DNA of 64,000 nucleotides, from the NCBI RefSeq assembly GCF_026625985.1, contig NZ_CP113116.1:2542001-2606000 (forward strand), in the 5' to 3' direction. Origin of the DNA: Mycobacterium sp. Aquia_213. Lineage in GTDB: Bacteria > Actinomycetota > Actinomycetes > Mycobacteriales > Mycobacteriaceae. Shown in pieces: positions 1-8,641 of the stretch (position 1 is its first letter; every line of letters starts with the position of its first letter). The notes beneath the pieces were generated by a model. It was not told where the DNA came from. It worked only from the letters and a program-made list of their open reading frames with translations, and searched no databases. Position numbers and translations under genes: made by a program.

Positions 1-1296
1 GAGCTGGCCGAACCCGCCGACAGCGCCGAGACGCCGGCCGATGCCGCATCGGTATCTCGGCGGCGGATGCTCGGCGGCGCGATGCTGGCCGGTCTCACCG
101 GCACCGCAGTCGGTGCCGTCGGCGGCGGGTTCGCCGGCTATGCGTCCGCGACCGCGCACCGCGGCGACGATGACGACGTCGTGGACATGCGCCGTAGCTA
201 TCCGTTCTACGGCCAGGTCCATCAGGGCGGAATCGCCACGCTCCCGCAGCGTTACGCCGTCTTCATGTCGTTCTCGCTGGCTGCGGCCGCCGCTCGCGCC
301 GATCTCCAAGCGCTGCTGGCACGCTGGTCGGCCGCGGTCGCGGTCCTGCAGCAGGGTAAGCCCATCGGCACGGTTCAGCCGCAGGTCGAGGTGCAGCCCC
401 CCACCGATACCGGGGAGGCTTACGGGCTGAGCCCCGCCAGTCTCACTGTCACGATCGGGTTGGGGCCGTCGCTGTTCGGTGATCGGTTCGGCCTTGCCGC
501 GCGGCGTCCGGCGGTGTTCACCGATCTGCCCCCCCTCAACGGCGACAACCTCGATCCGCGGCTGCACGGTGGCGACCTGTCGGTGCAAGCCTGCGCCGAC
601 GACCCGCAGGTCTGCTATCACGCCGTCCGCAATCTGGCCCGCCTCGGCCGCAATATCGTGTCGCCGTTCTGGGCGGTGCTGGGGTTCGGGCGCGCCTCGG
701 CCGGCCCCGGTCAGCAGACCCCGCGAAACTTGTTGGGATTCAAGGACGGTACCCGCAATGTCACTTCCGAGGCGGAGTACGGACGATTCGTCTGGGTCGA
801 CAACAGCGACCAGCCGTGGATGAACGGCGGAACCTATCAGGTCGTCCGCAAGATACGGATGCTGCTGGAGACGTGGGACGTCGACCGGGTCGGCAACCAG
901 CAGAAGATCTTTGGCCGTACCAAGCAGGAAGGGGCGCCGCTGAGCGGTAAGGCCGAATTCGACACGCCGAACTTCACCGCCAAAGGCGCCGACGGTGAAC
1001 CGCTGATCGACCCGCTGTCACACGTCGGCCTGGCCGCCCGGGAAAACAACGACGGCATCATGATCCGTCGACGCTCCTACAACTACACCGACGGCCTGGA
1101 CCCGAACGGCCAACTCAACGCCGGATTGCTGTTCGTTTCGTATCAAAAAGATCCGCAAGATTTTATCCGTTTGCAGAACCGGCTCGGCGCCAACGATCTG
1201 CTCAACGAGTACATCCGTCATATCGGATCAGCTATCTTCGCGGTGCCGCCCGCTCCCTCGGAAGGCCACTACATCGCCCAAAGCCTGTTCAGCTGA
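1..1296 (+). CDS. Dyp-type heme peroxidase, Tat-exported (5' partial)
   Basis: The frame is open from the first base of the window, so the true start lies upstream; 431 residues are visible. An RRRML twin-arginine stretch at residues 20-24 is followed by a small-residue hydrophobic run, which is a Tat signal. The Dyp family hallmark GFKDGTRN lies at residues 246-253, with Asp249 the expected catalytic acid, and His341 in DPLSH is the likely proximal heme ligand. These enzymes use H2O2 to oxidise dyes or porphyrins. Tat-exported members are often EfeB, the heme/iron-handling partner of EfeUO, but the upstream genes cannot be seen. OsmC follows on the same strand, which fits a peroxide-stress neighbourhood. 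A GC-rich hairpin follows the stop. Confidence 0.9.
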   Translation, partial: ELAEPADSAETPADAASVSRRRMLGGAMLAGLTGTAVGAVGGGFAGYASATAHRGDDDDVVDMRRSYPFYGQVHQGGIATLPQRYAVFMSFSLAAAAARADLQALLARWSAAVAVLQQGKPIGTVQPQVEVQPPTDTGEAYGLSPASLTVTIGLGPSLFGDRFGLAARRPAVFTDLPPLNGDNLDPRLHGGDLSVQACADDPQVCYHAVRNLARLGRNIVSPFWAVLGFGRASAGPGQQTPRNLLGFKDGTRNVTSEAEYGRFVWVDNSDQPWMNGGTYQVVRKIRMLLETWDVDRVGNQQKIFGRTKQEGAPLSGKAEFDTPNFTAKGADGEPLIDPLSHVGLAARENNDGIMIRRRSYNYTDGLDPNGQLNAGLLFVSYQKDPQDFIRLQNRLGANDLLNEYIRHIGSAIFAVPPAPSEGHYIAQSLFS

Positions 1297-1313
1297 GCAA
1301 ATCTTGTCCGCTC

Positions 1314-1338
1314 GCCGCGGGCCACCGGTGGCCGCGTC
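1314..1338. terminator. GC-rich hairpin after the Dyp peroxidase gene
   Basis: The palindrome GGCCACCGGTGGCC, with GC-rich flanks that extend the stem imperfectly, lies about 20 bases after the stop codon and is followed by TCGTTT. Mycobacterial terminators often lack a long U tract. An operator for the following gene is the alternative. Confidence 0.4.
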
Positions 1339-1458
1339 GTTTCAGGCGTGTGATGTCTGGTGTCGTCGCGCTAAGTGAATCGGGCCGGCCGTCACAAACC
1401 GAGCCCGCCAAGCACTAACGGTGTGGAGACCAAGATCAGCGAGAAACGGAGGAACTCC

Positions 1459-1983
1459 ATGACCGACGCGCTCGTCATCGACGCGGAAGGGCTCGACCGG
1501 CTGTCCTGTAATGCCAAGGCCGACCCCACCACCGGCAAGAAGACCCTGAAAGCCACAACGGTTTGCGAGGCCGGCTTTCGCAACATGACCTACGTGCGCG
1601 ACCTCGCGCCGCTGCTCGTCGGCGAGCCGCCCGCGCTGCTCGGTGACGACTCCGCACCGAATCCATCCGAGACGGCCCTGGCCGCCCTGGGGTCCTGCAT
1701 CTCGGTCGGCCTGTTGGCCAATGCCACGCACCGCGGCGTGACACTCACCAAAATCGAGGTGGAGATGGAAGGCGACATCGACATCTCCGCGGTGTGGGGA
1801 GTCGGCGACACCCCCGACGGCAAGGTTCTCGGCTTCACCGCGGTCCGCTGCAAGGTGGCGTTGGCCGGAGATACCGACGACGAGACGCTCAAGCAAATCC
1901 ACGACAACGCCATCGCCTGGTCGCCCGTGGTGAACACGTTCCGCCGCCCGGCAAGTGTCGACTCGACTTTCGTCGTCGACTAG
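1459..1983 (+). CDS. OsmC family peroxiredoxin-like protein
   Basis: This 174-residue protein has the OsmC/Ohr fold pattern: an N-terminal beta domain, a helix carrying ALAALGSCISVG with the first conserved cysteine, and a second cysteine in the later VRCKVAL segment. OsmC/Ohr proteins reduce organic hydroperoxides through this cysteine pair. The ATG at 1459 is chosen because ACGGAGGA stands just upstream; an in-frame start at 1375 has no ribosome site. It lies between the Dyp peroxidase and an acyl-CoA-dehydrogenase-like gene on the same strand, and the next gene begins only about 30 bases later. The exact subgroup, OsmC or Ohr, is not resolved. Confidence 0.88.
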   Translation: MTDALVIDAEGLDRLSCNAKADPTTGKKTLKATTVCEAGFRNMTYVRDLAPLLVGEPPALLGDDSAPNPSETALAALGSCISVGLLANATHRGVTLTKIEVEMEGDIDISAVWGVGDTPDGKVLGFTAVRCKVALAGDTDDETLKQIHDNAIAWSPVVNTFRRPASVDSTFVVD

Positions 1984-2015
1984 TCCCGGGAAACACACCG
2001 AACAGGAGGCCTGCC

Positions 2016-3083
2016 GTGACCGCAACCGTGGATGCCGCAGTCGAGCGGCTCGATCCGGAGCTGCTGGCAGACATTCGTGCCCACGCCAGCGCGCTGGACC
2101 GCGGCGAGGAAACCTCCCGCCGCAGCTTCACCCGGCTGGGTGCCGCCGGCCTGCTTGGCCTCGGCGCCCCCGGAAACACCGACGGGCGGCTCCAGCAGAT
2201 GGCCGATGTCATCGGCCTCATCTCCGGAGAGTGCATGAGCACGGGCTTCTCGGTGTGGGCCAATCGAATGACGCTGGAGTATCTGCTCACGGCCGCAACG
2301 CCTTTCAGCCTCGCGGCGGCCCAGCCGGTGCTTGCCGGAACCACGCTGGGGGTGACCGGAATGGCTTCGGCGTTCAAGGAGGCGGCCGGCTGCGGCAGCC
2401 TGGATCTGACCGCGGAAGCGGTCGACGGCGGCTACCGGCTGAGCGGATCGATCCGGTGGGCCAGCAACCTCTACCCCGACTCGACGATGGTGACCGCGGC
2501 GCGCACCGATGCGGGCGAGAAGTTGATCGTGGCGCTGCGGCTGGATACTCCGGGCGTCGTCCTCGGTGATCACTTCGACCTGTTGGCGATGGGAAGCACC
2601 GCGTCGTCGTATCTCAAGTTGGAAAACGCGCATGTCAGTTCGGAACAGGTGCTGTCCACGGACTTTGATGCGTTCCTGCAGACGGTGCGACCGACTTTTC
2701 TGGTGCTGCAGTCGGCGATGTGCCTGGGGCTGACCAGGACCACCGTCGAGCAGAGCAAGCTCGGGCTGACCGGAGTCAACTCGGTGTTCACCGCCGACGT
2801 CGACGCGATTTCGGACAAGCTGGTGGCGGCGGAGGCGACGCTGGCTCAATTGGCCGGCGCGGTCGGCGGGGCGAAGTCGCCGACGAAGAAGGAGCTGCTG
2901 TCACTGCGCCTTGCTGCCGCCGAATTATCCAGTGCCAGTGCCAATTTAGAAATCCGCACCGCAGGCGGCAAGGGGTATGCGAGCCGAACTTCGGCCAGTC
3001 GTCGCTACCGGGAGGCGGCGTTCATCCCGGTGCAGTCGCCGTCGGAGGCGCAACTGCGCTGGGAACTAGGAAGATGCGCTTGA
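2016..3083 (+). CDS. acyl-CoA dehydrogenase-like flavoprotein
   Basis: A GTG start at 2016 follows AGGAGG by a short gap. The 355-residue product has the acyl-CoA dehydrogenase layout: a helical N-terminus, a central beta domain (roughly residues 110-210), and a C-terminal helical domain ending in GGKGYASRTSASRRYREAAF. It is somewhat shorter than the usual 380-400 residues. The same superfamily includes FMN-dependent monooxygenases, so an oxygenase role cannot be excluded. The substrate is unknown. It sits 32 bases after osmC and 13 bases before the sigma factor gene, so the three could be co-transcribed. Confidence 0.75.
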   Translation: MTATVDAAVERLDPELLADIRAHASALDRGEETSRRSFTRLGAAGLLGLGAPGNTDGRLQQMADVIGLISGECMSTGFSVWANRMTLEYLLTAATPFSLAAAQPVLAGTTLGVTGMASAFKEAAGCGSLDLTAEAVDGGYRLSGSIRWASNLYPDSTMVTAARTDAGEKLIVALRLDTPGVVLGDHFDLLAMGSTASSYLKLENAHVSSEQVLSTDFDAFLQTVRPTFLVLQSAMCLGLTRTTVEQSKLGLTGVNSVFTADVDAISDKLVAAEATLAQLAGAVGGAKSPTKKELLSLRLAAAELSSASANLEIRTAGGKGYASRTSASRRYREAAFIPVQSPSEAQLRWELGRCA

Positions 3084-3096
3084 GTTCGGGCCGATC

Positions 3097-3708
3097 GTGA
3101 CCCCGGTGGCGATGCCACCGGAGGACACTGCGCATCTGGTCGGCGGGATTCCGCTGGCCAATCTGGTTCGCGATTTTCATCGGCCGATGGTGAATTTCGC
3201 TCGCACGATGGTGGATTCGGCGACGGTAGCCGAAGAAGCGGTGCAGGAGGCATGGGTGCAGGTCTTGCAGTCGTCGGCTTCTTTCGAAGGCCGCTCCTCG
3301 GTGGGCACCTGGTTATTCGGAATCGTCAAGAACACCGCGTCGCGGCACCGGCGCCGCGAGTCCCGGATCCGCGACCACGAGGTGCTGGCCGCTACCGAGA
3401 CCGACCCACTGTCGGGCCGGATGCATCCCGCCGGCCACCCCGACGCCGGTCACTGGAGTCTCCCACCATCGCGGCGCTTTCTTCCGGAGGACCGCACCGT
3501 GGCCCAGGAGCTCATCGGCTACCTGCGGGCGGCGCTGGACGCGCTGCCCGAACGGCAGCGCCAACTCATCATCCTGCGTGACCTCGTCGGAACCCCGGCC
3601 GACGAGGCCGCCGAGATTCTTGACCTCTCCGCGCAGGGGCAGCGCGCACTTCTGTACCGCGCCCGGGGCAACCTTCGCAATGAACTAGAGAAGTGGTACC
3701 GCCAATGA
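3097..3708 (+). CDS. ECF-type RNA polymerase sigma factor
   Basis: This 203-residue protein has sigma region 2 at about residues 25-90, including AEEAVQEAWVQVL and the promoter-melting segment GTWLFGIVKN. Region 4 lies at about 140-200, with ALPERQRQLIILRDL followed by a helix-turn-helix. Region 3 is absent, as in ECF sigma factors. A GTG start 13 bases after the upstream gene is used. The stop overlaps the ATG of a small zinc-binding anti-sigma gene (ATGA), so the two proteins are translationally coupled. The target promoters are unknown. Redox genes upstream suggest an oxidative or envelope stress input, which is inference. Confidence 0.9.
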   Translation: MTPVAMPPEDTAHLVGGIPLANLVRDFHRPMVNFARTMVDSATVAEEAVQEAWVQVLQSSASFEGRSSVGTWLFGIVKNTASRHRRRESRIRDHEVLAATETDPLSGRMHPAGHPDAGHWSLPPSRRFLPEDRTVAQELIGYLRAALDALPERQRQLIILRDLVGTPADEAAEILDLSAQGQRALLYRARGNLRNELEKWYRQ

Positions 3709-3974
3709 CCTTCCACGACAACATAGTTCCCGCGATCGACTGCGTCGATTTCGTCCGACTGGTCGACGACCTGGTCGACTCGGATCCGGACCAGTGGGGT
3801 CCGATCGTAGCCAAGCATCTCGACGAATGCCCGCCGTGTCTGGTGTATCTGCAACAAATGGTCGACCTCAAAGTGCTGCTCAACCACGTCTTCGAGGGCG
3901 AGAAGCTCAGCGAGGACGACATTGCGGGGGTCGTTACTGCGATCACCAACTTCCGGGACGGCCAACACGGCTAG
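3705..3974 (+). CDS. small zinc-finger anti-sigma factor
   Basis: The 89-residue product carries HLDECPPCLVYLQQM, an H-x3-C-x2-C zinc motif typical of ZAS anti-sigma factors that bind ECF sigma factors. No membrane segment is visible, so it should be cytoplasmic, as with RsrA- or RshA-type redox sensors. The ATG at 3705 overlaps the sigma-factor stop. Such proteins often release the sigma factor when thiol oxidation ejects zinc; that mechanism is inferred from the family. Confidence 0.82.
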   Translation: MTFHDNIVPAIDCVDFVRLVDDLVDSDPDQWGPIVAKHLDECPPCLVYLQQMVDLKVLLNHVFEGEKLSEDDIAGVVTAITNFRDGQHG

Positions 3975-4002
3975 CCGAGCCGAAGGCCCTCTGTCCCGGC
4001 GG

Positions 4003-4022
4003 TTGGGGACTAAAGCCTCACG
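4003..4022 (+). promoter_or_regulatory. DosR (DevR) box upstream of the USP gene
   Basis: TTGGGGACTAAAGCCTCACG matches the first 13 positions of the DosR consensus (TTSGGGACTWWAGTCCCSAA) without a miss, then loses the right half-site. Its centre is about 60 bases before the USP start at 4073. Matching was by eye. Confidence 0.65.
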
Positions 4023-4072
4023 ACCGACGCCCCGCCGCTCAATAGCGTTACTCCTGACGAAAGGAGTACGAA

Positions 4073-4960
4073 ATGTCGGCACCGGTCAAACAACTCGGAA
4101 TCGTCGTCGCGGTCGACGGCTCACCCGCGTCGAACGCCGCCGTCGTCTGGGCGGCCCGCGATGCGGCGATGCGAACCATCCCACTGACACTGTTCCACGC
4201 GGTGGTGACGCCCACCTCGACATGGCCGCCCGTTCCCTACCCCGACTCGCTGTTGGTGAAGTTGGAAGATGACTGCCGCCAGCAACTCGCGCACGCGCAC
4301 AAGCTGGCCGAAGAGGCGATGCCCACGGACTGCAAGGTCACCATCACGAACGAATTCGCGTATTCGACTCCGGCGCTGGCCCTGATCAAGATGTCCGACG
4401 ACGCCGAGATGATCGTGATCGGCAGCTCCGGTCGTGGGCTGCTGGCGCGCGGTGTGCTCGGTTCGGTCAGTGCGACCGTGGTGCGCCACGCCAACTGCCC
4501 GGTCGCGGTGATCCGTGACGAAGACGTGCCCGACCCGCAGCACGGCCCCGTCCTGGTGGGCATCGACGGCTCACCGGCCTCCGAACTCGCCACGGCGATC
4601 GCGTTCGACCAGGCGTCTCGCCGCGGCGTCGATCTGGTGGTACTGCATGCCTGGAGCGATGTCGCCGTGCTGGGGCTTCCCGCATTCGACTGGGAGGCGG
4701 TCGAGGCCGAGGCCGAGCGCAGTCTCGCCGAGAATTTGGCGGGCTGGCAGGAACGCTATCCCGATGTCACGGTGCGCCGACTGCTGGTCCGCGATCTGCC
4801 GGCCCAGCAGCTGATCCAGCAGGCGAAATCCACCGAGGCGCAGCTGGTGGTCGTGGGTAGTCACGGCCGCGGCGGTCTCACCGGCCTGATCCTGGGCTCG
4901 GTCAGCAACACCGTGCTGCATTCGGTGCAAGTCCCGGTCATCGTCGCGCGACCGACGTAG
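4073..4960 (+). CDS. tandem-domain universal stress protein
   Basis: A 295-residue protein with two UspA domains (about 8-145 and 155-293). Each starts with a [18 protein letters not shown] strand-loop and ends with the ATP-binding G-x2-G-x9-G-S/T pattern (GSSGRG...LGSVS and GSHGRG...LGSVS). It resembles the mycobacterial DosR-regulated USPs such as Rv2005c and Rv2623, which bind ATP. AAAGGAG precedes the ATG, and a DosR-like box lies 50-70 bases upstream. Two further USP genes are in the window. Its 3' end overlaps the convergent flavoprotein gene by 23 bases. Confidence 0.93.
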   Translation: MSAPVKQLGIVVAVDGSPASNAAVVWAARDAAMRTIPLTLFHAVVTPTSTWPPVPYPDSLLVKLEDDCRQQLAHAHKLAEEAMPTDCKVTITNEFAYSTPALALIKMSDDAEMIVIGSSGRGLLARGVLGSVSATVVRHANCPVAVIRDEDVPDPQHGPVLVGIDGSPASELATAIAFDQASRRGVDLVVLHAWSDVAVLGLPAFDWEAVEAEAERSLAENLAGWQERYPDVTVRRLLVRDLPAQQLIQQAKSTEAQLVVVGSHGRGGLTGLILGSVSNTVLHSVQVPVIVARPT

Positions 4961-6497
4961 CGGCCTGGTCGAACGGCCCGGCAACGACGCCGGCTGCCCA
5001 GGTGCACAGCGCGGAGACGTCGCTCCCGGCGCGCATGACCGTCCGATCGGGGCGGACCAGCGCGCCGGTGGCGCGGCCGTCGCGCAGCCAGCGCGCGAGG
5101 GCGTCGCCCGGCTGGGTCACCAGTACGACGACGCCGCGCTGCCGCAAGGCGGCTTCGTCGGCACCGCCCGGGCTGCGGGTGGTGATCAGGGCGAAACCCG
5201 TTCCCAGCACGTCATCGAGCCGTTGACCATCGGGCAGCCGCGGGTTCGGGCACAGGGTGCCGCCGAGGTGGCCGGGTCGGCGTGATCTGCACACCAGAGC
5301 CGACGACGGCAACGCCGGTGTGGTGGAGTCGACGACCTTGTCGCGCAGGCCCGGGATCAGCCGCACCCGGGGCAACACCACGCGGCGCAGCGCGTTGCCC
5401 ACCCGGGCACCGCCGGTCATCGCACGACCGACGTTGAGCGCCAACCGAATCAGGCTTCTGGTGTGCGGCTTGCGCTCCTGCTCATAGCTATCCAGAACGG
5501 CCGGGGCAAGGGTGCCGTGCTGAACCCCGGCAATCTTCCAGGCGAGATTCATCGCGTCACGCATCCCAGCCCCCATGCCCTGGCCGATGAACGGGGGAGT
5601 GAGGTGCGCCGCGTCGCCGAGGATGAAGATGTTTCCGCGGCGCCACCGCTGGGCGATCTGGGCGCGAAACGTGTACTCCGTGACACGCAGCAGCGTCAGT
5701 TCGCGGTCCTCGACACCGGCAGTCCAGGGCCTGATCAGCGGACGCAAGGCGGTCAAAGTGGCGAAGTCATCGGCATATTCGCCGGACAGCAACTGAAACT
5801 CCCAGCGGTATCGCGCCGTTCCGATGCGCATGTAGGTCCCCGCGCGAACCGGGTCGCATACCTGATGCACACCTTCCCACTGGCGCAAGTCGGCGTCGGT
5901 GGCGACGTCGACAACGAGCCAGCGTTGTTCGAAGTTCAAATCTCTTATAGTCGAGCCCATTTGGGTGCGCACCAGGCTGTTGGCTCCGTCGCAACCCAGC
6001 AGGTAATCGGTGTCCACCTGGTGCACGGTGCGGTCGGTGCGGTCGGTGAAGGTGACGCGCACGTATTCTCCGGTGTCGGTCACATCGGTAACCTCGGCGT
6101 CGCCGCGCAGCTGGGCGCGCGGGTGGCGCTTCAGGTTTGCCCTCAGCAGGCTCTCCAACTCCGGCTGGTCGAACATGTTGGCCTGCGGGAAGCCGTTGCG
6201 GCTGCGGGAGGTGTCGCGGGTGAATTCGGCCAGGACGCGGAATCGATCGTCGAGCAATCGCAAGCCCAGTGTCGGCCGTGAAATGGCCGCGAACTCATCG
6301 GCGATGCCGAGCCGGGCGATCACGCGGTAGATCTCGTCGTCGAGGTGTACGGCGCGCGGTTGTTGGTAGACGCCGGGCCAGCGATCGAGGACCAGGCTGT
6401 CCACTCCGTATTGCGCCAACAGGGTGGCGGCGGTGATGCCGGTCGGCCCCGCACCGACGATGACGACGGGGATGCGGCGAATAGCCTTGGGGTTCAT
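4938..6497 (-). CDS. FAD-dependent aromatic hydroxylase (MhpA/PheA family)
   Basis: This 519-residue protein starts with the Rossmann motif VVIVGAGPTGITAA. It also has a DG-type motif (LLGCDGANSLVR, about 175-186) and the second FAD motif GDAAHLTPPFIGQGMGAGMRD (about 290-310). These mark class A flavin monooxygenases such as MhpA and PheA/TfdB, which ortho-hydroxylate phenolic substrates. Its ATG overlaps the stop of the next upstream gene (ATGA, 6494-6497). It is the last gene of an operon with a FAH-family hydrolase and an extradiol dioxygenase, so it most likely makes the catechol that the dioxygenase cleaves. The substrate is not determined. Confidence 0.88.
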   Translation of the reverse strand: MNPKAIRRIPVVIVGAGPTGITAATLLAQYGVDSLVLDRWPGVYQQPRAVHLDDEIYRVIARLGIADEFAAISRPTLGLRLLDDRFRVLAEFTRDTSRSRNGFPQANMFDQPELESLLRANLKRHPRAQLRGDAEVTDVTDTGEYVRVTFTDRTDRTVHQVDTDYLLGCDGANSLVRTQMGSTIRDLNFEQRWLVVDVATDADLRQWEGVHQVCDPVRAGTYMRIGTARYRWEFQLLSGEYADDFATLTALRPLIRPWTAGVEDRELTLLRVTEYTFRAQIAQRWRRGNIFILGDAAHLTPPFIGQGMGAGMRDAMNLAWKIAGVQHGTLAPAVLDSYEQERKPHTRSLIRLALNVGRAMTGGARVGNALRRVVLPRVRLIPGLRDKVVDSTTPALPSSALVCRSRRPGHLGGTLCPNPRLPDGQRLDDVLGTGFALITTRSPGGADEAALRQRGVVVLVTQPGDALARWLRDGRATGALVRPDRTVMRAGSDVSALCTWAAGVVAGPFDQAATSVARR

Positions 6498-7429
6498 CTG
6501 AATCGGATGGCGTTGCGCTGTGTGCCGAGGTCGATGGCGCCGTCATCGGTGGCTACCGACGCCTCCACGATGTCCCCATGCTGTAGATAATTCGGGTTGC
6601 CGGCCTGACGGCTGAAGAACACCTTCCATTTGAGCGAGGTCGGCAACAGGTTTCCGATCATGGCCAGGGGCTTGGGCGGGGCGCTGAGCGCGGTGCCCGC
6701 GGGAGTACCGGTGAGCACCAAGTCGCCGGGTGCGAGTTCCTGGAATTGAGTGAGTGACTGCAGCGCCTGCAGCGGCCGATACAACATGTCTGGATCGACG
6801 AGCGCGTTCTGCCGTTCGACGCCACTGACGCGCAGGCGCAGCCGCAGATCGCCGAAGCGAGCGAGCTCTTCGGCCGTCAGCAACACCAGCTCCGGACCGA
6901 CCGGGGTGAACGTCGGATACGACTTGGCCTCGTAGAACTGGGTTTGTGGAAGCTGGACGTCGCGGGCGGAAACGTCGTTGGTGACGACCAGCCCCGCGAT
7001 GAACTCGGCTAGGTTCGCGTCGGAAATGGTTGTGCCGACCGGAATTGCGCGTCCGATCACCATCCCGATCTCCACCTCGTAGTCGAGCAGCTGGACGTGT
7101 GGGGGTTTGACGATGTCGTCGAACGGGCCGTTGATCGACGCCGAGGCCTTGCGGAAGAAGGTCAGCGGTACCGAGGCGGGATCCATGCCCGCGTCCCTGA
7201 CGTGCGACTCAAAGTTGGTCATTTGAGCCACTACTCGGCATGGTCGGGTTACCGGCGACAGCAACGTGAGGTCGTCAATCGCAACGGTATCCGCGCTTGC
7301 GGCCGCGTCGATGGCCGCGCGATCCGACAGCAGCGCGCCGGTCGTCGTCGCGGTGGTGTCGATCCTTGCCGCGCCGGTTTCGGTCTTGAGCCACCAGGCG
7401 TCAGCAGTGCGCAGTACGGAAATGGTCAT
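6494..7429 (-). CDS. fumarylacetoacetate hydrolase family protein
   Basis: The 311-residue protein has the FAH fold pattern, with the metal-binding E-x-E in DYEVEIGMVIG and the later Asp in TNDVSARD, plus the GDLVLTGTPAG signature near the C-terminus. Family members hydrolyse or hydrate ring-fission products such as 2-hydroxy-dienoates or acylpyruvates. The ATG at 7429 lies in the ATGA overlap with the dioxygenase gene; a longer in-frame opening upstream has no support. It sits between the ring-cleaving dioxygenase and the hydroxylase, which fits the step after ring cleavage. Confidence 0.87.
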   Translation of the reverse strand: MTISVLRTADAWWLKTETGAARIDTTATTTGALLSDRAAIDAAASADTVAIDDLTLLSPVTRPCRVVAQMTNFESHVRDAGMDPASVPLTFFRKASASINGPFDDIVKPPHVQLLDYEVEIGMVIGRAIPVGTTISDANLAEFIAGLVVTNDVSARDVQLPQTQFYEAKSYPTFTPVGPELVLLTAEELARFGDLRLRLRVSGVERQNALVDPDMLYRPLQALQSLTQFQELAPGDLVLTGTPAGTALSAPPKPLAMIGNLLPTSLKWKVFFSRQAGNPNYLQHGDIVEASVATDDGAIDLGTQRNAIRFR

Positions 7430-8559
7430 GATGTGGGTACTTTCAGTAGGCCGACGACGCGGTTGATATCGAACTCGTTGTTGGCGCGAAGAGCGGTGAA
7501 CATCGAAACCAGTTCGTGGCGAGCCGATTTCAGGTCGGTTCCGAGGAAGTCTTTGGTCGCTGCCGGACCCCACTGGGCCAGGCCGGAGGCGCTGAAGGGT
7601 GCCCAGCCGGGCTCGACGGTGTTGTCGAACAGGTCCCCGTCGGCGAAGTGCTCGACCAGAAAGCCGTCGGGATCGCGCCAGTAGTCGAATATCTGACTGC
7701 CCTGGATGTGCCTGCCGATTCCCCAGGACCGAAAGTAGCCGCGCTCTTGCAGGTATTCGCCGCCCGCCGCCAGCGCATCGAGATCGCTTACCTGAAAAGC
7801 CGAATGGACGTAACGGTTCGCCGGGCCCAAAGCCAGCGCTAGCGTGTGGTGATCGGCGGGCGTCGAACCTTGATCGCAGCGGATGAAGCTCATCGTCGGT
7901 CCTCGTTTGCGCTGACCGGGGAAAAACAGGAAGTCGCTGACGACCATGCCCAGGTTGTCCAGATACCAATTCAGGGTTTCGAGGTACTTCGTCGTCTGCA
8001 CCACCAGGTGGCCCAGACGCTGCACCCGAGCGGGTACGCGTGCCGGACGCTGAGCGGTGTTGAGACGTAGCGGGTGTTCCCCGAAGTTGAACGTGTGGGC
8101 CTGCTGACTCGGCAGTTCCGGCAGCTCGTGCGTACCGGCCACGACGCGTACCGCCATCCCGGCGGGGTCGATCAGGTCGACCGACAGGCCGCCGAGGTTC
8201 TCCGGCAGCGGCCGCGCGCGGGTACCGCATGCTTCGGCCAGTCGCAACACGTCGGCTTCGCCGCCGGCCCGAAAGGCCGCGCAGGTGAATCGCGTTCGCT
8301 GCCCGTGCCGCACGATCACGCACGGTGCACCCGCCTGGGTGCCGCGCAGCTGAATTTCGTCCGGACCACGTTGCGCCGCCTGAAACCCGAAAGCCCGCGC
8401 GAATGCCTCGGAGCGGGGCAGGTCCGGCTTCTCGAATTCCAGCCACGCGATGTCGACGACCCTGATCACCGGATTTCGGGACCGGCCGGTGTGTTCGCCG
8501 GGGAGTGCGCCCTGCTCGCTGTGCAGGTCCCGGTGCGTGTGCTTGGCTTGAGAAAACAT
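7426..8559 (-). CDS. extradiol (VOC-fold) catechol dioxygenase
   Basis: Two vicinal-oxygen-chelate domains are visible. The expected 2-His-1-Glu iron ligands appear in RLGHLVV, YVHSAFQV and FLVEHFAD. It should therefore be an Fe(II) extradiol dioxygenase of the BphC/HsaC type, opening a catechol ring meta to the hydroxyls. At about 377 residues it is longer than the usual 290-310. The start is uncertain: ATG at 8559 has no clear ribosome site and may be leaderless, ATG at 8577 would lie across an operator palindrome, and GTG at 8469 gives a more typical N-terminus (VIRVVDIAWLEFE). It is the first gene of the three-gene operon. Confidence 0.85.
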   Translation of the reverse strand: MFSQAKHTHRDLHSEQGALPGEHTGRSRNPVIRVVDIAWLEFEKPDLPRSEAFARAFGFQAAQRGPDEIQLRGTQAGAPCVIVRHGQRTRFTCAAFRAGGEADVLRLAEACGTRARPLPENLGGLSVDLIDPAGMAVRVVAGTHELPELPSQQAHTFNFGEHPLRLNTAQRPARVPARVQRLGHLVVQTTKYLETLNWYLDNLGMVVSDFLFFPGQRKRGPTMSFIRCDQGSTPADHHTLALALGPANRYVHSAFQVSDLDALAAGGEYLQERGYFRSWGIGRHIQGSQIFDYWRDPDGFLVEHFADGDLFDNTVEPGWAPFSASGLAQWGPAATKDFLGTDLKSARHELVSMFTALRANNEFDINRVVGLLKVPTS

Positions 8560-8562
8560 AAC

Positions 8563-8576
8563 TGACGAAATCGTCA
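8563..8576. promoter_or_regulatory. operator palindrome O1 for the TetR/dioxygenase divergent region
   Basis: TGACGAAATCGTCA is a perfect 6-bp inverted repeat (TGACGA/TCGTCA) around AA. It lies just before the dioxygenase start and is nearly repeated at 8606-8619. It is a likely TetR operator. Confidence 0.6.
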
Positions 8577-8605
8577 CATACGGGACAACGTCCGGTCAAG
8601 GTTTC

Positions 8606-8619
8606 TGACGAAATCCTCA
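8606..8619. promoter_or_regulatory. operator palindrome O2, second copy
   Basis: TGACGAAATCCTCA differs from O1 at one base in 14. The two start 43 bases apart, about four helical turns, and O2 is about 23 bases before the TetR start. The pair fits autoregulation and control of the divergent operon. Confidence 0.55.
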
Positions 8620-8641
8620 AAAGTGATGCATACTCGTTGAG

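Noticed and set aside
1980..2849. 289-codon reading frame on the minus strand
   Set aside because: Lies opposite the acyl-CoA dehydrogenase-like gene; Arg/His/Gly-rich composition with no domain pattern, typical of antisense frames in GC-rich DNA.
5463..6281. 272-codon reading frame on the plus strand
   Set aside because: Fully antisense to the flavin hydroxylase, which has clear FAD motifs; no ribosome site or recognisable fold.
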